DNA of 64,000 nt, from assembly GCF_900107735.1 (NCBI RefSeq), contig NZ_FNQV01000008.1, positions 1 through 64,000 of the forward strand, given 5' to 3'. Position 1 is the first letter of the stretch. Each line of letters starts with the position of its first letter. Source of the stretch: Bowdeniella nasicola (GTDB taxonomy: Bacteria; Actinomycetota; Actinomycetes; Actinomycetales; Actinomycetaceae). Below the pieces are notes generated by a model. The model did not search any database, was not told the DNA's origin, and worked only from the letters and a program-made list of their open reading frames with translations. This document shows positions 28,823-38,079 of this stretch, piece after piece. The position numbers and the translations under genes are program-made.

Positions 28823-31467
28823 AGCGCCATCTCCTTGGTCTCGCTCGAAAGCGTGCGAGTGGTAAATCCCGTGAGGTCTCGGGGGCGGTCACACAGGGCG
28901 ACGACGGTGAGCTCGGGCGGGAAGTCGAGGCTGGCGAGACGCTCCTCGCTGTCTCCCGGCCCCATATCGATGACGAGGAGTTCGCCGGCGCGGGCCTCGG
29001 CACTCGCGGTATTCGCCACGCCGATCGCGAGGCTCGCCCGAGACCGCACCGCGCTCGCTTCGGCCGGCAGGATGTGCCCGCAGACGATGAGTTCGCCCCG
29101 ATCGGGCAGCGTCCGCCCCGCCAGGGTCGCCGCAAGAGCCCGGCGCTGCAATGGGTCGGCGACGACGATCTCGGTGCGGGAGCGGGCCGGCACGGTGAGC
29201 GAAATATCGCGCAGCAGATCGCCCTCGCGATCGGCGAGGCCGACGCGCTCGGCACGAATAATGTGCGGGCCGTGCTCCTCTTCCCACGTCGCGTGCGCGA
29301 GGCGCTTCTCGATCGATTCGCCCTCGACGTCCAGGTAGGGCAGGCGCGCCTTGAGCCAGTTGGGCAGGTGCCAGGCCCGCTCTCCCAACAGCGTCATGAT
29401 CGCCGGCACGAGCGTCATCCGCACGAGGAATGCATCGACGGCGACACCGACGGCCAGCCCGAGCGCAATCGGTTGGACGTAGAAGCTGCCTTCGGGCACG
29501 AAGAACGCGAAGACGGAAATCATGATGAGCGCTGCCGCGGTCACGACGCGAGCGGAGGCGGAAAAGCCCGTCTTGACCGCGTGGCGCGCATCGCCGTGAT
29601 GGACGAAGTCTTCGCGCATGCGCGTGACGAGGAAGACCTCGTAGTCCATCGCCAGTCCGAACAGCACACCCATCAAAATAACGGGCATAAACGAAATGAC
29701 GGGTCCGACGACGCCGATGCCGAGCGCGTCGTTGAACCAACCGTGCTCAAAGACGAGCGCCACAACGCCGAAGGCCGCAAACACCGACAGCAGATAGCCG
29801 AGCGTCGCCTTGAGCGGCACCCACAGCGAGCGGAACACGAGGGTCAGCAAGATGAGCGAAAGTCCAACGACGACGACACCAAAAGGCACCATGGCGTTGG
29901 ATAGCCGCTCGGAGATATCGATGCCGACAGCCGTTTGCCCCGTCACGCGAATATCGGTCACGCCGAACTCGTCTTCCCACTGCGGCGCATGGTCGCGCAG
30001 GCGATGGACGAGATCGGCCGTTTGGGGGTCGGACTGCTTGGTTTCGGGGATGAGGACGATGACGCCGATGTCCGCGCTGCGGTTGGGGGTCGCCATCTCC
30101 ACGTCCGAGATCCCGGGAATCTCGCGCACCTTATCGGCGATGTTATCCATCAAAGTGAGCGGATCCTGGGACTGGATGATTCCCATCGTCATGAGCAGCG
30201 GGTCGTTCACTCCCGGCCCGAAGTTCTTCTCCACGAGCTCGTAGGTCACGCGCGCCTGACTGCCTTCCTCGGCGGTGTCATTACCGGGCAGCGCGAGCGC
30301 GAGGTCGCGGGCGGGGATCGCCAGGGCCGCGACGGCAACGATACAGGCGATGATAACGACGACGGGATGGGAGGTGACGACCCCAACCCACCAGTCGCTC
30401 ATCGTGGCCTTGGTGCGCTTGTCCGCGCTGCGCGAGACCTCGTGCGCGCGCGTGCCGGCCTTGGGCCGGATCCGCTCGCCGAGGAGCGAGACGACCGCCG
30501 GGATCAGCGAGACGGCGACGCCCACGGCGATCGCGACGGCGATCGCCGCCATTGCGCCCATGACCGCGAGAAATGGAATGTTCGTGACGTAAAGGCCCAG
30601 CAGCGCAATGATGACGGTGCCGCCGGCGAAGACGACGGCGCCACCCGAGGTCGCGTTGGCGCGTGCGGCCGATTCGCGCACCTCCATGCCGTCGGCCAGC
30701 TGCTGGCGGTGACGCGAGACGATGAACAGCGCGTAGTCGATCCCGACGGCGATGCCCAGCATCAGCGCTAGCGTCGGTGCCGTCGAGGAGATCGGCATGA
30801 AGCGCGCGAGTAGCAACATGATCGCCATGGCGATCGCCACGCCGACGAGCGCTGTCGTGATGGGGACCGCCGCGGAGAGCAAGGAGCGGAACGTGATGGC
30901 GAGGACGAACAGCGCAAGAATGACGCCGATAACCTCGGTCACCGTGACGCCGACGGAGGTCTGGCCGAGCATCTGGCCGCCGACGTAGACGCTCAGGCCG
31001 TTCGCATCATCGCGCGCAAACGACTTCAGCTCATCAAGCACGGCGGGGGAGAGGTCATCGAGCTGTGTTGCGAGCTGAATGTTTCCCAGCGCGTAACGCT
31101 TGTCATCAGAGACCGCCGCCCGGGTGTTTTCATCGCCGAACGGTGCGGTCACGACCATGACGTCATCGACCTTGCGCACCTGATCGACGATCGCGTTGAT
31201 GTCGGCCTCGAAGCGGTGAATGTCTTCGCCCTCCGGCGCCTCGAAGAGCACCTGGCCGCCCGCACCGGCGAGCTCGGGGAAGCGCGAGTGTAGGACGTTG
31301 AGGCCCTCTTGGCCCTCGGTGCCCGGGATCTCGAAGGAGTCCTGCAGCTGACCGCCGACGCCGACAACCAAGCCGCCCAGAACGGCAAGGAGGCCGACCC
31401 ACGCGGCAATGACCACCCAGGCACGTCGCGCAGCGAACGAGCCAAGCCGGTACAGGAAGGCGGACAT
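28819..31467 (-). CDS. MMPL-family transporter with C-terminal degenerate ABC-ATPase-like domain
   Basis: 882 residues. Residues 1-720 form an RND/MMPL transporter: two repeats, each with an extracytoplasmic loop and six membrane helices, with family segments GIAVGIDYALFIVSRHRQQL and GLAMDYEVFLVTRMREDF. The last ~150 residues (encoded by 28822-29283) resemble an ABC nucleotide-binding domain, LLRDISLTVPARSRTEIVV then AATLAGRTLPDRGELIVCG, but Walker A, LSGGQ and a proper Walker B are missing. Start at the ATG with GAGGG upstream (31467); an ATG at 31488 is the alternative. It is proton-motive-force driven by family; mycobacterial relatives export lipids. It overlaps the YhgE/Pip gene. Confidence 0.85.
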   Translation of the reverse strand: MSAFLYRLGSFAARRAWVVIAAWVGLLAVLGGLVVGVGGQLQDSFEIPGTEGQEGLNVLHSRFPELAGAGGQVLFEAPEGEDIHRFEADINAIVDQVRKVDDVMVVTAPFGDENTRAAVSDDKRYALGNIQLATQLDDLSPAVLDELKSFARDDANGLSVYVGGQMLGQTSVGVTVTEVIGVILALFVLAITFRSLLSAAVPITTALVGVAIAMAIMLLLARFMPISSTAPTLALMLGIAVGIDYALFIVSRHRQQLADGMEVRESAARANATSGGAVVFAGGTVIIALLGLYVTNIPFLAVMGAMAAIAVAIAVGVAVSLIPAVVSLLGERIRPKAGTRAHEVSRSADKRTKATMSDWWVGVVTSHPVVVIIACIVAVAALAIPARDLALALPGNDTAEEGSQARVTYELVEKNFGPGVNDPLLMTMGIIQSQDPLTLMDNIADKVREIPGISDVEMATPNRSADIGVIVLIPETKQSDPQTADLVHRLRDHAPQWEDEFGVTDIRVTGQTAVGIDISERLSNAMVPFGVVVVGLSLILLTLVFRSLWVPLKATLGYLLSVFAAFGVVALVFEHGWFNDALGIGVVGPVISFMPVILMGVLFGLAMDYEVFLVTRMREDFVHHGDARHAVKTGFSASARVVTAAALIMISVFAFFVPEGSFYVQPIALGLAVGVAVDAFLVRMTLVPAIMTLLGERAWHLPNWLKARLPYLDVEGESIEKRLAHATWEEEHGPHIIRAERVGLADREGDLLRDISLTVPARSRTEIVVADPLQRRALAATLAGRTLPDRGELIVCGHILPAEASAVRSRASLAIGVANTASAEARAGELLVIDMGPGDSEERLASLDFPPELTVVALCDRPRDLTGFTTRTLSSETKEMAL

Positions 31468-31491
31468 AGGACCCTCATCTCGAGACATTTA

Positions 31492-31504
31492 TGTATTCGA
31501 TACA
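31492..31504. promoter_or_regulatory. Short palindrome in the MMPL / TetR divergent promoter
   Basis: TGTAT-TCG-ATACA, perfect 5-bp arms, lies in the 51 bp between the divergent mmpL and tetR starts. A second TGTAT follows at 31510. This is the likely site where the TetR protein represses both its own gene and the mmpL-yhgE operon. The arms are short, so the exact operator extent is uncertain. Confidence 0.55.
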
Positions 31505-31518
31505 GTAATGTATCCAGT

Positions 31519-32169
31519 ATGACCGACGCGACCGACACCGGCAAGGCAGTGCGCAGCCGGGAGAACACACGTGAGCGATTACTCACCGCAGCAACGCAGG
31601 TCTTTGCCGAAAAGGGCCTGGCGGGTGCCACCGTCGACGACTTAACGACCGCCGCCGGCTTTACCCGGGGAGCGTTCTATTCGAGCTTTTCCTCCAAAGA
31701 AGAAGTCTTCGACCAGGCCGTCCAACAGGTGCTTGATCGCATCTTTTCCACCGCGCGCGAGGGCGTCTCTCGCGTCGATTTGTGTGGCGATATCTTTTCC
31801 GACGTCGAGGCGCTCATTTCCTCGGTCGAGTCCGATGTCCGACTGCTCTCGCGCATCGAGCTCGAAACCTGCCTGGCGGCGCTGCGCCATCCCGAGCTGC
31901 GCGAGACCTACCTCAACATTCGCGCGGTAATGCGCGAACAGATCGCATCGATCATCACCGAGTCCGTCCACGTTCACGGCCGAAGCCTGCTCATCGATCC
32001 GAACGCACTGGCCGACGCGGTCATCGCGCTCTATTTCAACGCGATCAACCTCGCTGAGGTTGAGGGGCGAGAGACTTCGACGGCCGTCATCGTCACCCAC
32101 CTCATCAATGCCTTTGCCTCCGATCCGCTGAACCTGAGCGAAGCGACGGCTCGGCGCAGTGCGCGCTAA
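31519..32169 (+). CDS. TetR-family regulator of the MMPL-YhgE operon
   Basis: 216 residues. HTH: LLTAATQVFAEKGLAGATVD, then TTAAGFTRGAFYSSFSSKEEVF. The C-terminal domain is all helical. The ATG at 31519 is chosen where homology starts; the frame is open far upstream only because it overlaps mmpL antisense. It is divergent from mmpL with very little space between, the standard arrangement for a TetR repressor of an exporter operon. The ligand is unknown. Confidence 0.88.
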   Translation: MTDATDTGKAVRSRENTRERLLTAATQVFAEKGLAGATVDDLTTAAGFTRGAFYSSFSSKEEVFDQAVQQVLDRIFSTAREGVSRVDLCGDIFSDVEALISSVESDVRLLSRIELETCLAALRHPELRETYLNIRAVMREQIASIITESVHVHGRSLLIDPNALADAVIALYFNAINLAEVEGRETSTAVIVTHLINAFASDPLNLSEATARRSAR

Positions 32170-32235
32170 GCGATCGACGAGAAAGTCCCCGCGTTCCTCG
32201 CTACAGTGAGCACCACCACAGCAATTGGAGGTGCC

Positions 32236-33318
32236 ATGGAAAAGGTACGCGGCGTCATTTCGGCAGAAAAAGGCGCTCCGGTCGAACTCACGACAATCGT
32301 TATTCCCGATCCCGGTGATCATGACGTGGTCGTCGCAATCCAGGCGTGCGGCGTCTGCCACACCGACCTGCACTACCGCGAGGGCGGGATCTCCGATGAC
32401 TATCCCTTCCTCCTCGGCCACGAAGCCGCCGGCGTGGTGGAACGGGTGGGGGAGCAGGTGACCCACGTGGCGCCGGGAGACTTTGTCGTGCTGAACTGGC
32501 GGGCCATTTGCGGCACGTGCCGGGCGTGTAAGCGCGGCGAGCCCTGGTATTGCTTTGACACGTTTAATGCCGAAAAGAAGATGACCTTAGAGGATGGGAC
32601 GGAACTGAGCCCGGCGCTTGGAATCGGCGCGTTCTGCGATAAGACCCTCGTCCACGAAAAGCAATGCACGAAGGTGGATCCCGAGGCCGATCCGGCCGTC
32701 GTTGGCCTACTCGGATGCGGCATCATGGCGGGCCTCGGCGCCGCCATCAACACCGGGGGAGTGACCCGCGGTGATTCGGTCGCCGTCATCGGCTGCGGCG
32801 GCGTTGGGGACGCGGCCATTGCTGGCGCCCGCCTCGCAGGAGCCACCACGATCATCGCAGTCGACGTTGATGACAAGAAGCTGGAACTCGCCAAGGATCT
32901 CGGCGCGACGCACACAGTCAATTCCAGCTCGGTCGATCCGGTCGAGGTAATTCGCGAGCTCACCAACTCCTTCGGCGCTGACGTCGTCATTGAGGCCGTC
33001 GGCCGGCCCGAGACCTACGAGCAGGCCTTCTACGCCCGCGATCTCGCCGGAACCGTCGTCCTCGTCGGGGTCCCCACGCCCGAGATGACCATCACCCTCC
33101 CGCTGCTCGAGGTCTTCGGGCGTGGCGGGGCACTGAAGTCCTCCTGGTACGGCGACTGTCTACCGGAGCGTGACTTTCCCATGTACGTCGACCTCTACAC
33201 CCAGGGGCGCCTGCCGCTGGAGAAATTCGTCACCGAACGCATCGGGATCGACGAGGTTGATGCGGCCTTTGACAAGATGGGGGACGGCACCGTCCTTCGC
33301 AGCGTAGTGGAGCTATAA
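32236..33318 (+). CDS. mscR: S-(hydroxymethyl)mycothiol dehydrogenase
   Basis: 360 residues, zinc-dependent medium-chain alcohol dehydrogenase. Oxidises S-hydroxymethyl-mycothiol in formaldehyde detoxification and can act as an S-nitrosomycothiol reductase. Catalytic zinc: [10 protein letters not shown] and GHEAAG; structural zinc cysteines in [18 protein letters not shown] site [13 protein letters not shown]. The residues around [21 protein letters not shown] are typical of the mycothiol branch. GGAGGTGCC lies just before the ATG. It is followed without a gap by its usual MBL-fold partner. Confidence 0.92.
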   Translation: MEKVRGVISAEKGAPVELTTIVIPDPGDHDVVVAIQACGVCHTDLHYREGGISDDYPFLLGHEAAGVVERVGEQVTHVAPGDFVVLNWRAICGTCRACKRGEPWYCFDTFNAEKKMTLEDGTELSPALGIGAFCDKTLVHEKQCTKVDPEADPAVVGLLGCGIMAGLGAAINTGGVTRGDSVAVIGCGGVGDAAIAGARLAGATTIIAVDVDDKKLELAKDLGATHTVNSSSVDPVEVIRELTNSFGADVVIEAVGRPETYEQAFYARDLAGTVVLVGVPTPEMTITLPLLEVFGRGGALKSSWYGDCLPERDFPMYVDLYTQGRLPLEKFVTERIGIDEVDAAFDKMGDGTVLRSVVEL

Positions 33319-33942
33319 ATGAGTATTCGAATCGACCACACAATCACCTCCGGCACCTTCGAGCTCGACGGCGGCAGCTGGGAGGTGGACAACAACGTCT
33401 GGATTCTTGGCGACGACGAGCACTGCTTCGTCATCGATGCCCCGCACGATGCCCAAGCGATTTTGGACAAGGTAGGCGATCGCCGCGTCGAGGCCATCGT
33501 CTTGACGCACGCGCACTCCGACCACGTTGGGGCGGTCCTCGAGCTGCGGGAAGCGACCGATGCACCCATCTTGCTGCATCCCGACGATCAGGAACTGTGG
33601 GAGCTCAGCCATCCCGGCGAGTCGGTCGACGGGCATTTGGCCGACGGCGATGTTCTGCATATCGCGGGCAGTGACGTCGAGGTCCTGCACACTCCTGGGC
33701 ACGCGCCCGGAGCCGTCTGCCTCTACGTGAAGGACCTTGGCTGCGTCTTTTCCGGTGACACCCTGTTCAACGGCGGCCCGGGAGCGACTGGCCGATCATT
33801 TTCGGACTATCCGACGATCGTGAAGTCGATCCGTGAAAAGCTCTTCACGCTTCCGAAGGACACGGTCGTGCACACCGGACACGGCGAGGATACGACGATC
33901 GAAGCCGAACTGGATAACGTTCCGGACGAGAAGGCGGACTAG
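33319..33942 (+). CDS. MBL-fold metallohydrolase, partner of MscR
   Basis: 207 residues. The metallo-beta-lactamase motif is LTHAHSDHVGAVLEL (residues about 57-71), with the further metal ligands in HTPGHAPGAVCLY, the bridging Asp in FSGDTLF and a final HTGHGEDT. The ATG follows the mscR stop directly, so the genes are co-transcribed. In actinobacteria this pair is conserved; the hydrolase probably cleaves S-formylmycothiol or a related thioester to release formate, by analogy with glyoxalase II. That substrate is inference. Confidence 0.85.
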   Translation: MSIRIDHTITSGTFELDGGSWEVDNNVWILGDDEHCFVIDAPHDAQAILDKVGDRRVEAIVLTHAHSDHVGAVLELREATDAPILLHPDDQELWELSHPGESVDGHLADGDVLHIAGSDVEVLHTPGHAPGAVCLYVKDLGCVFSGDTLFNGGPGATGRSFSDYPTIVKSIREKLFTLPKDTVVHTGHGEDTTIEAELDNVPDEKAD

Positions 33943-35085
33943 TCAGTCTTCGCGCTGCAGCAGGACTAGTGTTTCGGTGTGCCGCGTGTGGGGGAACATG
34001 TCGAAGACCTGGGCGTAGACCGGCCGCAGCCGCGGCAGATGGGCGAGATCAGACGCTAGCGAAGCCGCGTTGCAGCTGGAGTACAGGACTGCCGGCGCGT
34101 TGGTATTCAGCCACTGTGCAAGCTCGGCTCCGATGCCGCGTCGTGGAGGATTGACGACCACGAGGTCTGCCGGTTGGGCTTGGCGTGCCCAGGACAGCGC
34201 ATCACCCGCGACGAAGGAGATCGACTGACCGGCGCGCGGCGCAAGTAGTGCGGCGGCCCGAGTCGCTGCCTCGATCGCCGGTGCGGAAATCTCCACGCCC
34301 GTGATGGCGCGCCCAGCTCCGGCTAGGCTCAGCGCAAAGCCGCCGATACCGCAATACAGGTCATAGATGCGGGAACGCTCCGGAAGCGAGAGCCGATCAA
34401 CTAAGGTGGCTGCCGTCTGATAGAGCTCGCTGGCGACCTGCGTATTGGTTTGGATGAAGCTCTTCGGCGGTAGAAACAGAGTCAAGCCAGGCAGCGGGAC
34501 CGGGAGCAACTGCTCGGAGGTGAGCGGAATTTCCTGATCGCCTTCCGTCACCGCTTTGTGCTGGGGGAGAAGGTTAATGGACACGACCGCCAGCTGCGGT
34601 AGCGCGGCGAGCAGCGCGGGCAGGTGCTTGCGGATCCGTGCTTCGGCTTCCCGCGAGCGCAACACGAATCGCAGCATTGCTTGGCCCGTGGGGGCGACCG
34701 TGATGAGGAGATATTTGAGCTCCCCGCTTCGCGCGGCGACGTCATAGGGGGTGAGTGAAGCCCGGGCGATGAATGCGGAGAGCTCGGGCAGCAGCGTGGT
34801 GATGGCACGGTCTTGGATGGGGCACAGCCGGATATCGGTGACCGTCGCGTCACTCTCGATAAAGCCGAGACGCGGATGCAGGGCAGTGCCACCGACGGCG
34901 AGCTTGACCTTGGTGCGAAAGTGGTCGGGCTGCGAGGCGACGATAGGGTGCCATGCCGCATCGGGAACATGGTCGCGCAGGAGGTGCCTGGTAGCGGCGT
35001 CCTTGTCAGCAAGTTGAGTGCGGTAGGGCGTCTGGATTTCGGGACACGAGCGGCACTGTTCAGTCTCGAAATAGGCGCAACGCAT
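33943..35085 (-). CDS. rlmC: 23S rRNA (uracil-C5)-methyltransferase, RlmC type
   Basis: 380 residues. SAM-dependent m5U methyltransferase of the TrmA/RumA/RumB group. The Fe-S cysteines appear at the start (MRCAYFETEQCRSC) and again in IRLCPIQD; SAM-binding IYDLYCGIGGFALSLA; catalytic Cys in LYSSCNAASLASDL; and PADLVVVNPPRRGIG. The closest match I recall is E. coli RlmC (U747). The start is set at MRCAYF; an ATG 9 bp upstream is also possible. The gene is divergent from the phosphatase gene and converges with the MBL gene with no gap. Confidence 0.9.
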   Translation of the reverse strand: MRCAYFETEQCRSCPEIQTPYRTQLADKDAATRHLLRDHVPDAAWHPIVASQPDHFRTKVKLAVGGTALHPRLGFIESDATVTDIRLCPIQDRAITTLLPELSAFIARASLTPYDVAARSGELKYLLITVAPTGQAMLRFVLRSREAEARIRKHLPALLAALPQLAVVSINLLPQHKAVTEGDQEIPLTSEQLLPVPLPGLTLFLPPKSFIQTNTQVASELYQTAATLVDRLSLPERSRIYDLYCGIGGFALSLAGAGRAITGVEISAPAIEAATRAAALLAPRAGQSISFVAGDALSWARQAQPADLVVVNPPRRGIGAELAQWLNTNAPAVLYSSCNAASLASDLAHLPRLRPVYAQVFDMFPHTRHTETLVLLQRED

Positions 35086-35154
35086 GGCCTTCATGCTACC
35101 GGGCTCTGCTTGGCAACGGTCGCTACATTTGTCTTGGCGCTTTAGGGTCGACGT

Positions 35155-35904
35155 ATGGGCGTGTCCGAAATTGTACTTGTCCGTCATGGCCAGTCCCTGG
35201 GTAACGTGGCAGCTGAAGCCGCGTATCGGGACAAGGCCGAACGTATCGATGTTCCCGCACGGGACCCTGACGTCGACCTATCCGATACCGGAGTCGAGCA
35301 GGCTCAAGCTCTGGGAGCCTGGCTAGCTTCGCTGCCAACAGACCAGCAGCCAGACGCTGTGTGGTCCTCGCCCTACGTGCGCGCCAAGCGTACTGCTCAA
35401 GAAGCGCTGGCTACCGCGAAGCTCGATCTCCCGCTTCGCATCGACGAACGCCTCAGGGATCGCGATATGGGAATCACCGATGCCTTAACCGCGGCGGGTA
35501 TCCGGGCAAAGTACCCAGATGAGGCGGCCCGGCGAGAGTGGCTCGACAAGTTCTACTACCGGCCGCTTGGCGGCGAATCCTGGGCAGACATGGTGCTGCG
35601 GATCCGTTCTTTGCTTAACGATGTCGAAAAGGTTCAGGATCACCAGCGGCTCCTGATTAGCGCACATGATGTCGTGATCCTGCTCTTCGTCTATGTCGCG
35701 GAGGACATGACCGAAGAGACGATCTTGGAAAAGGGACGCACTGATGGCGTGCGTAACGCGACAGTAACCCGAATAGTGCGGGACGAGGAACGTTTTTCAC
35801 GCTGGCGCGTCGTGGACTATAACCTCGACACGCATCTCACCGACGCGGGCGTCACAGTCACCGATCAGCCTGGCGCATCCGATGAGGTGGGAGCCGATGC
35901 CTGA
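35155..35904 (+). CDS. Histidine phosphatase (phosphoglycerate-mutase-like) protein
   Basis: 249 residues. The catalytic LVRHGQSLGN motif is at residues 8-17, a second arginine in SSPYVRAKRTA, the acid residue in DRDMGITD, and the late His in LLISAHDVVILL. The family removes phosphate from small molecules or proteins through a phosphohistidine; the substrate cannot be told. It overlaps the downstream NAD(P)H-hydrate dehydratase gene by 8 bp, which suggests co-expression but not function. Confidence 0.85.
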   Translation: MGVSEIVLVRHGQSLGNVAAEAAYRDKAERIDVPARDPDVDLSDTGVEQAQALGAWLASLPTDQQPDAVWSSPYVRAKRTAQEALATAKLDLPLRIDERLRDRDMGITDALTAAGIRAKYPDEAARREWLDKFYYRPLGGESWADMVLRIRSLLNDVEKVQDHQRLLISAHDVVILLFVYVAEDMTEETILEKGRTDGVRNATVTRIVRDEERFSRWRVVDYNLDTHLTDAGVTVTDQPGASDEVGADA

Positions 35905-36769
35905 GTCTATCGCCGTCACGCCGCATCTTCTGAGGGATTGGCCGCTTCCCGAGCCGTCCGGGTCCAAGGCAGCGCGGGGACAAGCGCTCGTGATCGGGGG
36001 ATCGAGAGCCACTGCTGGCGCGACCAAGCTCGCGGGCCTATCCGCGCTCCGTGTCGGCGCCGGACGCCTTTCAATTGGTCTCGCGGAATCTGTTGCTCCG
36101 ATCCTTGCGATCGACCTGCCCGAGTGCGGAGCCTTTGGGCTTGCCGAAGACAAGCAGGGCAGCGTCACGGGGCTGCAGGCGAAGTCCGTCCTCGCCTCTG
36201 AGCTTGACCGAGCCGATGTCATTCTCGTCGGTCCCGGCCTCGATACTCCAGACGGTGCAAAACGCCTCGTTGAACTCGTGGCGCGCGAAACTGACGTGAC
36301 CGTGGTCCTCGATGCTTTTGCGCTTGGAGTGTTGCCCGATGTGGCACAGCGTGCACGAGACGCATTAAACGGACGACTCGTCTTAACGCCAAACGCAGGC
36401 GAGCTCGCACGGATCCTTGATGCTGAAACAATCGAAGAGGACGAGCTTCCCGAAGCCGTCACTACAGCAGCTAAACAATACGGTGCGACCGTCTCGGCCC
36501 AGGGATTTGTCGGGATTGGATCCGAGCTGTGGCAGTTGACGACGGGTGATACGGGCCTAGGAACCTCCGGTAGCGGGGATGTGCTCGCGGGCGCGATCAC
36601 CGGCCTCCGGGCGCGCGGCGCAGCTCTCGACCAAGCGGCCGTGTGGGCCACTCACGTTCATGCGGCCGCGGGAGATTCCCTCTCGGCGAGGGTAGGACGC
36701 ATTGGGTTTCTTGCCAGTGAACTTCTGGGGCGGCTTCCCCAGGAACTGCAGATCCTGCAAGGAGATTAG
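35897..36769 (+). CDS. nnrD: ADP/ATP-dependent (S)-NAD(P)H-hydrate dehydratase
   Basis: 290 residues, ribokinase-like fold. Repairs hydrated NAD(P)H. Seen: GQALVIGGSRATAGATKLAG, the PDGAKRLVEL region, LTPNAGELARIL and the anion-hole/nucleotide motif GTSGSGDVLAGAITG. It lacks the epimerase (NnrE) domain found in the two-domain enzyme, so it is the short CARKD form. The ATG at 35897 has GAGGTGGGAG upstream and overlaps the preceding gene. Confidence 0.88.
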   Translation: MPESIAVTPHLLRDWPLPEPSGSKAARGQALVIGGSRATAGATKLAGLSALRVGAGRLSIGLAESVAPILAIDLPECGAFGLAEDKQGSVTGLQAKSVLASELDRADVILVGPGLDTPDGAKRLVELVARETDVTVVLDAFALGVLPDVAQRARDALNGRLVLTPNAGELARILDAETIEEDELPEAVTTAAKQYGATVSAQGFVGIGSELWQLTTGDTGLGTSGSGDVLAGAITGLRARGAALDQAAVWATHVHAAAGDSLSARVGRIGFLASELLGRLPQELQILQGD

Positions 36770-36824
36770 CGCTGGGCTAGCGACTTTGCAGACACCGGAG
36801 CAGGGCCCGCTTCATGATGGGGGC

Positions 36825-37223
36825 ATGAGCCAATACACGGAAGAAGAATCCGATGCGATTCGTGCTGGCCTGATGGCGGCCGTCGCCCTTATATCGAAGG
36901 CAGATTCGGGCATCATCGCGATGTTCCAGGAGTCGGCCGCCGCAGGCAAAACGTTGAAGTCGCTCCCGCCCGAGTTAAAGGGGATCTTCTCCGAATTCGA
37001 CCTTCCCCGCATTCATCCCGGATCGGAACTGACCGCCTTACGTGAGGCCCTGGTGGTCGTTGATACCAAGGGCGGAGATACAGCTCAAGCGTATCGGGAG
37101 GCCATACGGGAAGCTACGCGCGCAGCCGCGCAAGCGTCCCGAGGAACGAGCCAGGCCGAGCAAGACGCCCTGGACCAGATCGAAGCGGTACTTTCAGCTG
37201 GCTCACTCGACCAGGGGCGCTAG
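36825..37223 (+). CDS. Hypothetical 132-residue alpha-helical protein
   Basis: 132 residues starting MSQYTEEESDAIRAGL, with GATGGGGG just upstream. No signal peptide or membrane segment. Nearly all predicted helix, with Ala/Glu/Gln-rich amphipathic stretches (QAYREAIREATRAAAQASRG). It follows nnrD after 55 bp and converges with lgt with no gap. I do not recognise a family. Confidence 0.65.
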   Translation: MSQYTEEESDAIRAGLMAAVALISKADSGIIAMFQESAAAGKTLKSLPPELKGIFSEFDLPRIHPGSELTALREALVVVDTKGGDTAQAYREAIREATRAAAQASRGTSQAEQDALDQIEAVLSAGSLDQGR

Positions 37224-38051
37224 TTAGCCCTCCTGGCTCTCGGTATCCTCGAGTTCTTCTTCTCGAGGCTCGGGGTAGCGGGGATTGCGGTAGGAATCAA
37301 CGAGAAGCCAGATTCCGATGATGATCATTGGCAGTGACAGAATCTGGCCCATAGTCATCCAATCAAAGGCGATGTACCCGAGTTGGACATCCGGAATGCG
37401 CACGAATTCGACGGCGAACCGGAAGACCCCATAACCGACAAGGAACAAGCCGGACACCGCTCGCCGGGGGCGCCGTTTGGAAGAAAACCACCAGAGAATG
37501 ATGAAGAGGACGAGGCCTTCCAAGAATGCTTCGTAGAGCATCGACGGGTGGCGTGGCACGTTGCCGCCACTCGGGAAGATTATTCCCCAAGGCAGGTCTG
37601 TCTCTTTGCCCCACAGCTCTCCATTGATGAAGTTGCCGATCCGCCCGAAGCCAAGACCGAGGGGGACAAGGGGCGCAATGAAGTCTGTGACGTCCCAGAA
37701 TTTGCGTTTCGTTCGACGGGCGAACAGCCAGATAGCAAACAAGACTCCGAGCAATCCGCCATGGAATGACATGCCGCCTTCGTTGAGGCGGAAGATCCAG
37801 AGCGGATCTGCGATCGCCTCACTCAGGCCGTAGAACAGCACGTACCCTAACCTGCCTCCGACGACCACACCGACGGCTGCGAACATGATGAGGTCTGCGA
37901 CCTCGTCTGGCTTCCAGCCAGAGCCAGGTTTCTTGGCGCGGCGCACTCCGAGGTACCACGCAAGGGCGAAGCCAACGAGATACATGACGCCGTACCAGTG
38001 AATGGTGAGCGGCCCAATGTGGATGGCCGGATCGATATCGGGGAACTTCAC
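37224..38051 (-). CDS. lgt: Prolipoprotein diacylglyceryl transferase
   Basis: 275 residues, seven membrane helices. Transfers diacylglycerol from phosphatidylglycerol to the lipobox cysteine of prolipoproteins. The family signature [20 protein letters not shown] is intact, as are the N-terminal [16 protein letters not shown] and the conserved [13 protein letters not shown]. The C-terminal tail is acidic ([15 protein letters not shown]). Lipoprotein maturation is completed by lnt, also in this window (43156-44727). Confidence 0.95.
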   Translation of the reverse strand: MKFPDIDPAIHIGPLTIHWYGVMYLVGFALAWYLGVRRAKKPGSGWKPDEVADLIMFAAVGVVVGGRLGYVLFYGLSEAIADPLWIFRLNEGGMSFHGGLLGVLFAIWLFARRTKRKFWDVTDFIAPLVPLGLGFGRIGNFINGELWGKETDLPWGIIFPSGGNVPRHPSMLYEAFLEGLVLFIILWWFSSKRRPRRAVSGLFLVGYGVFRFAVEFVRIPDVQLGYIAFDWMTMGQILSLPMIIIGIWLLVDSYRNPRYPEPREEELEDTESQEG

Positions 38052-38079
38052 AGTGTCACCTTACGCGACCCGCTGCCCT

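Noticed and set aside
28019-29338. A 439-codon plus-strand frame across the yhgE-mmpL junction
   Set aside because: It crosses two coupled minus-strand genes and has no recognisable domain.
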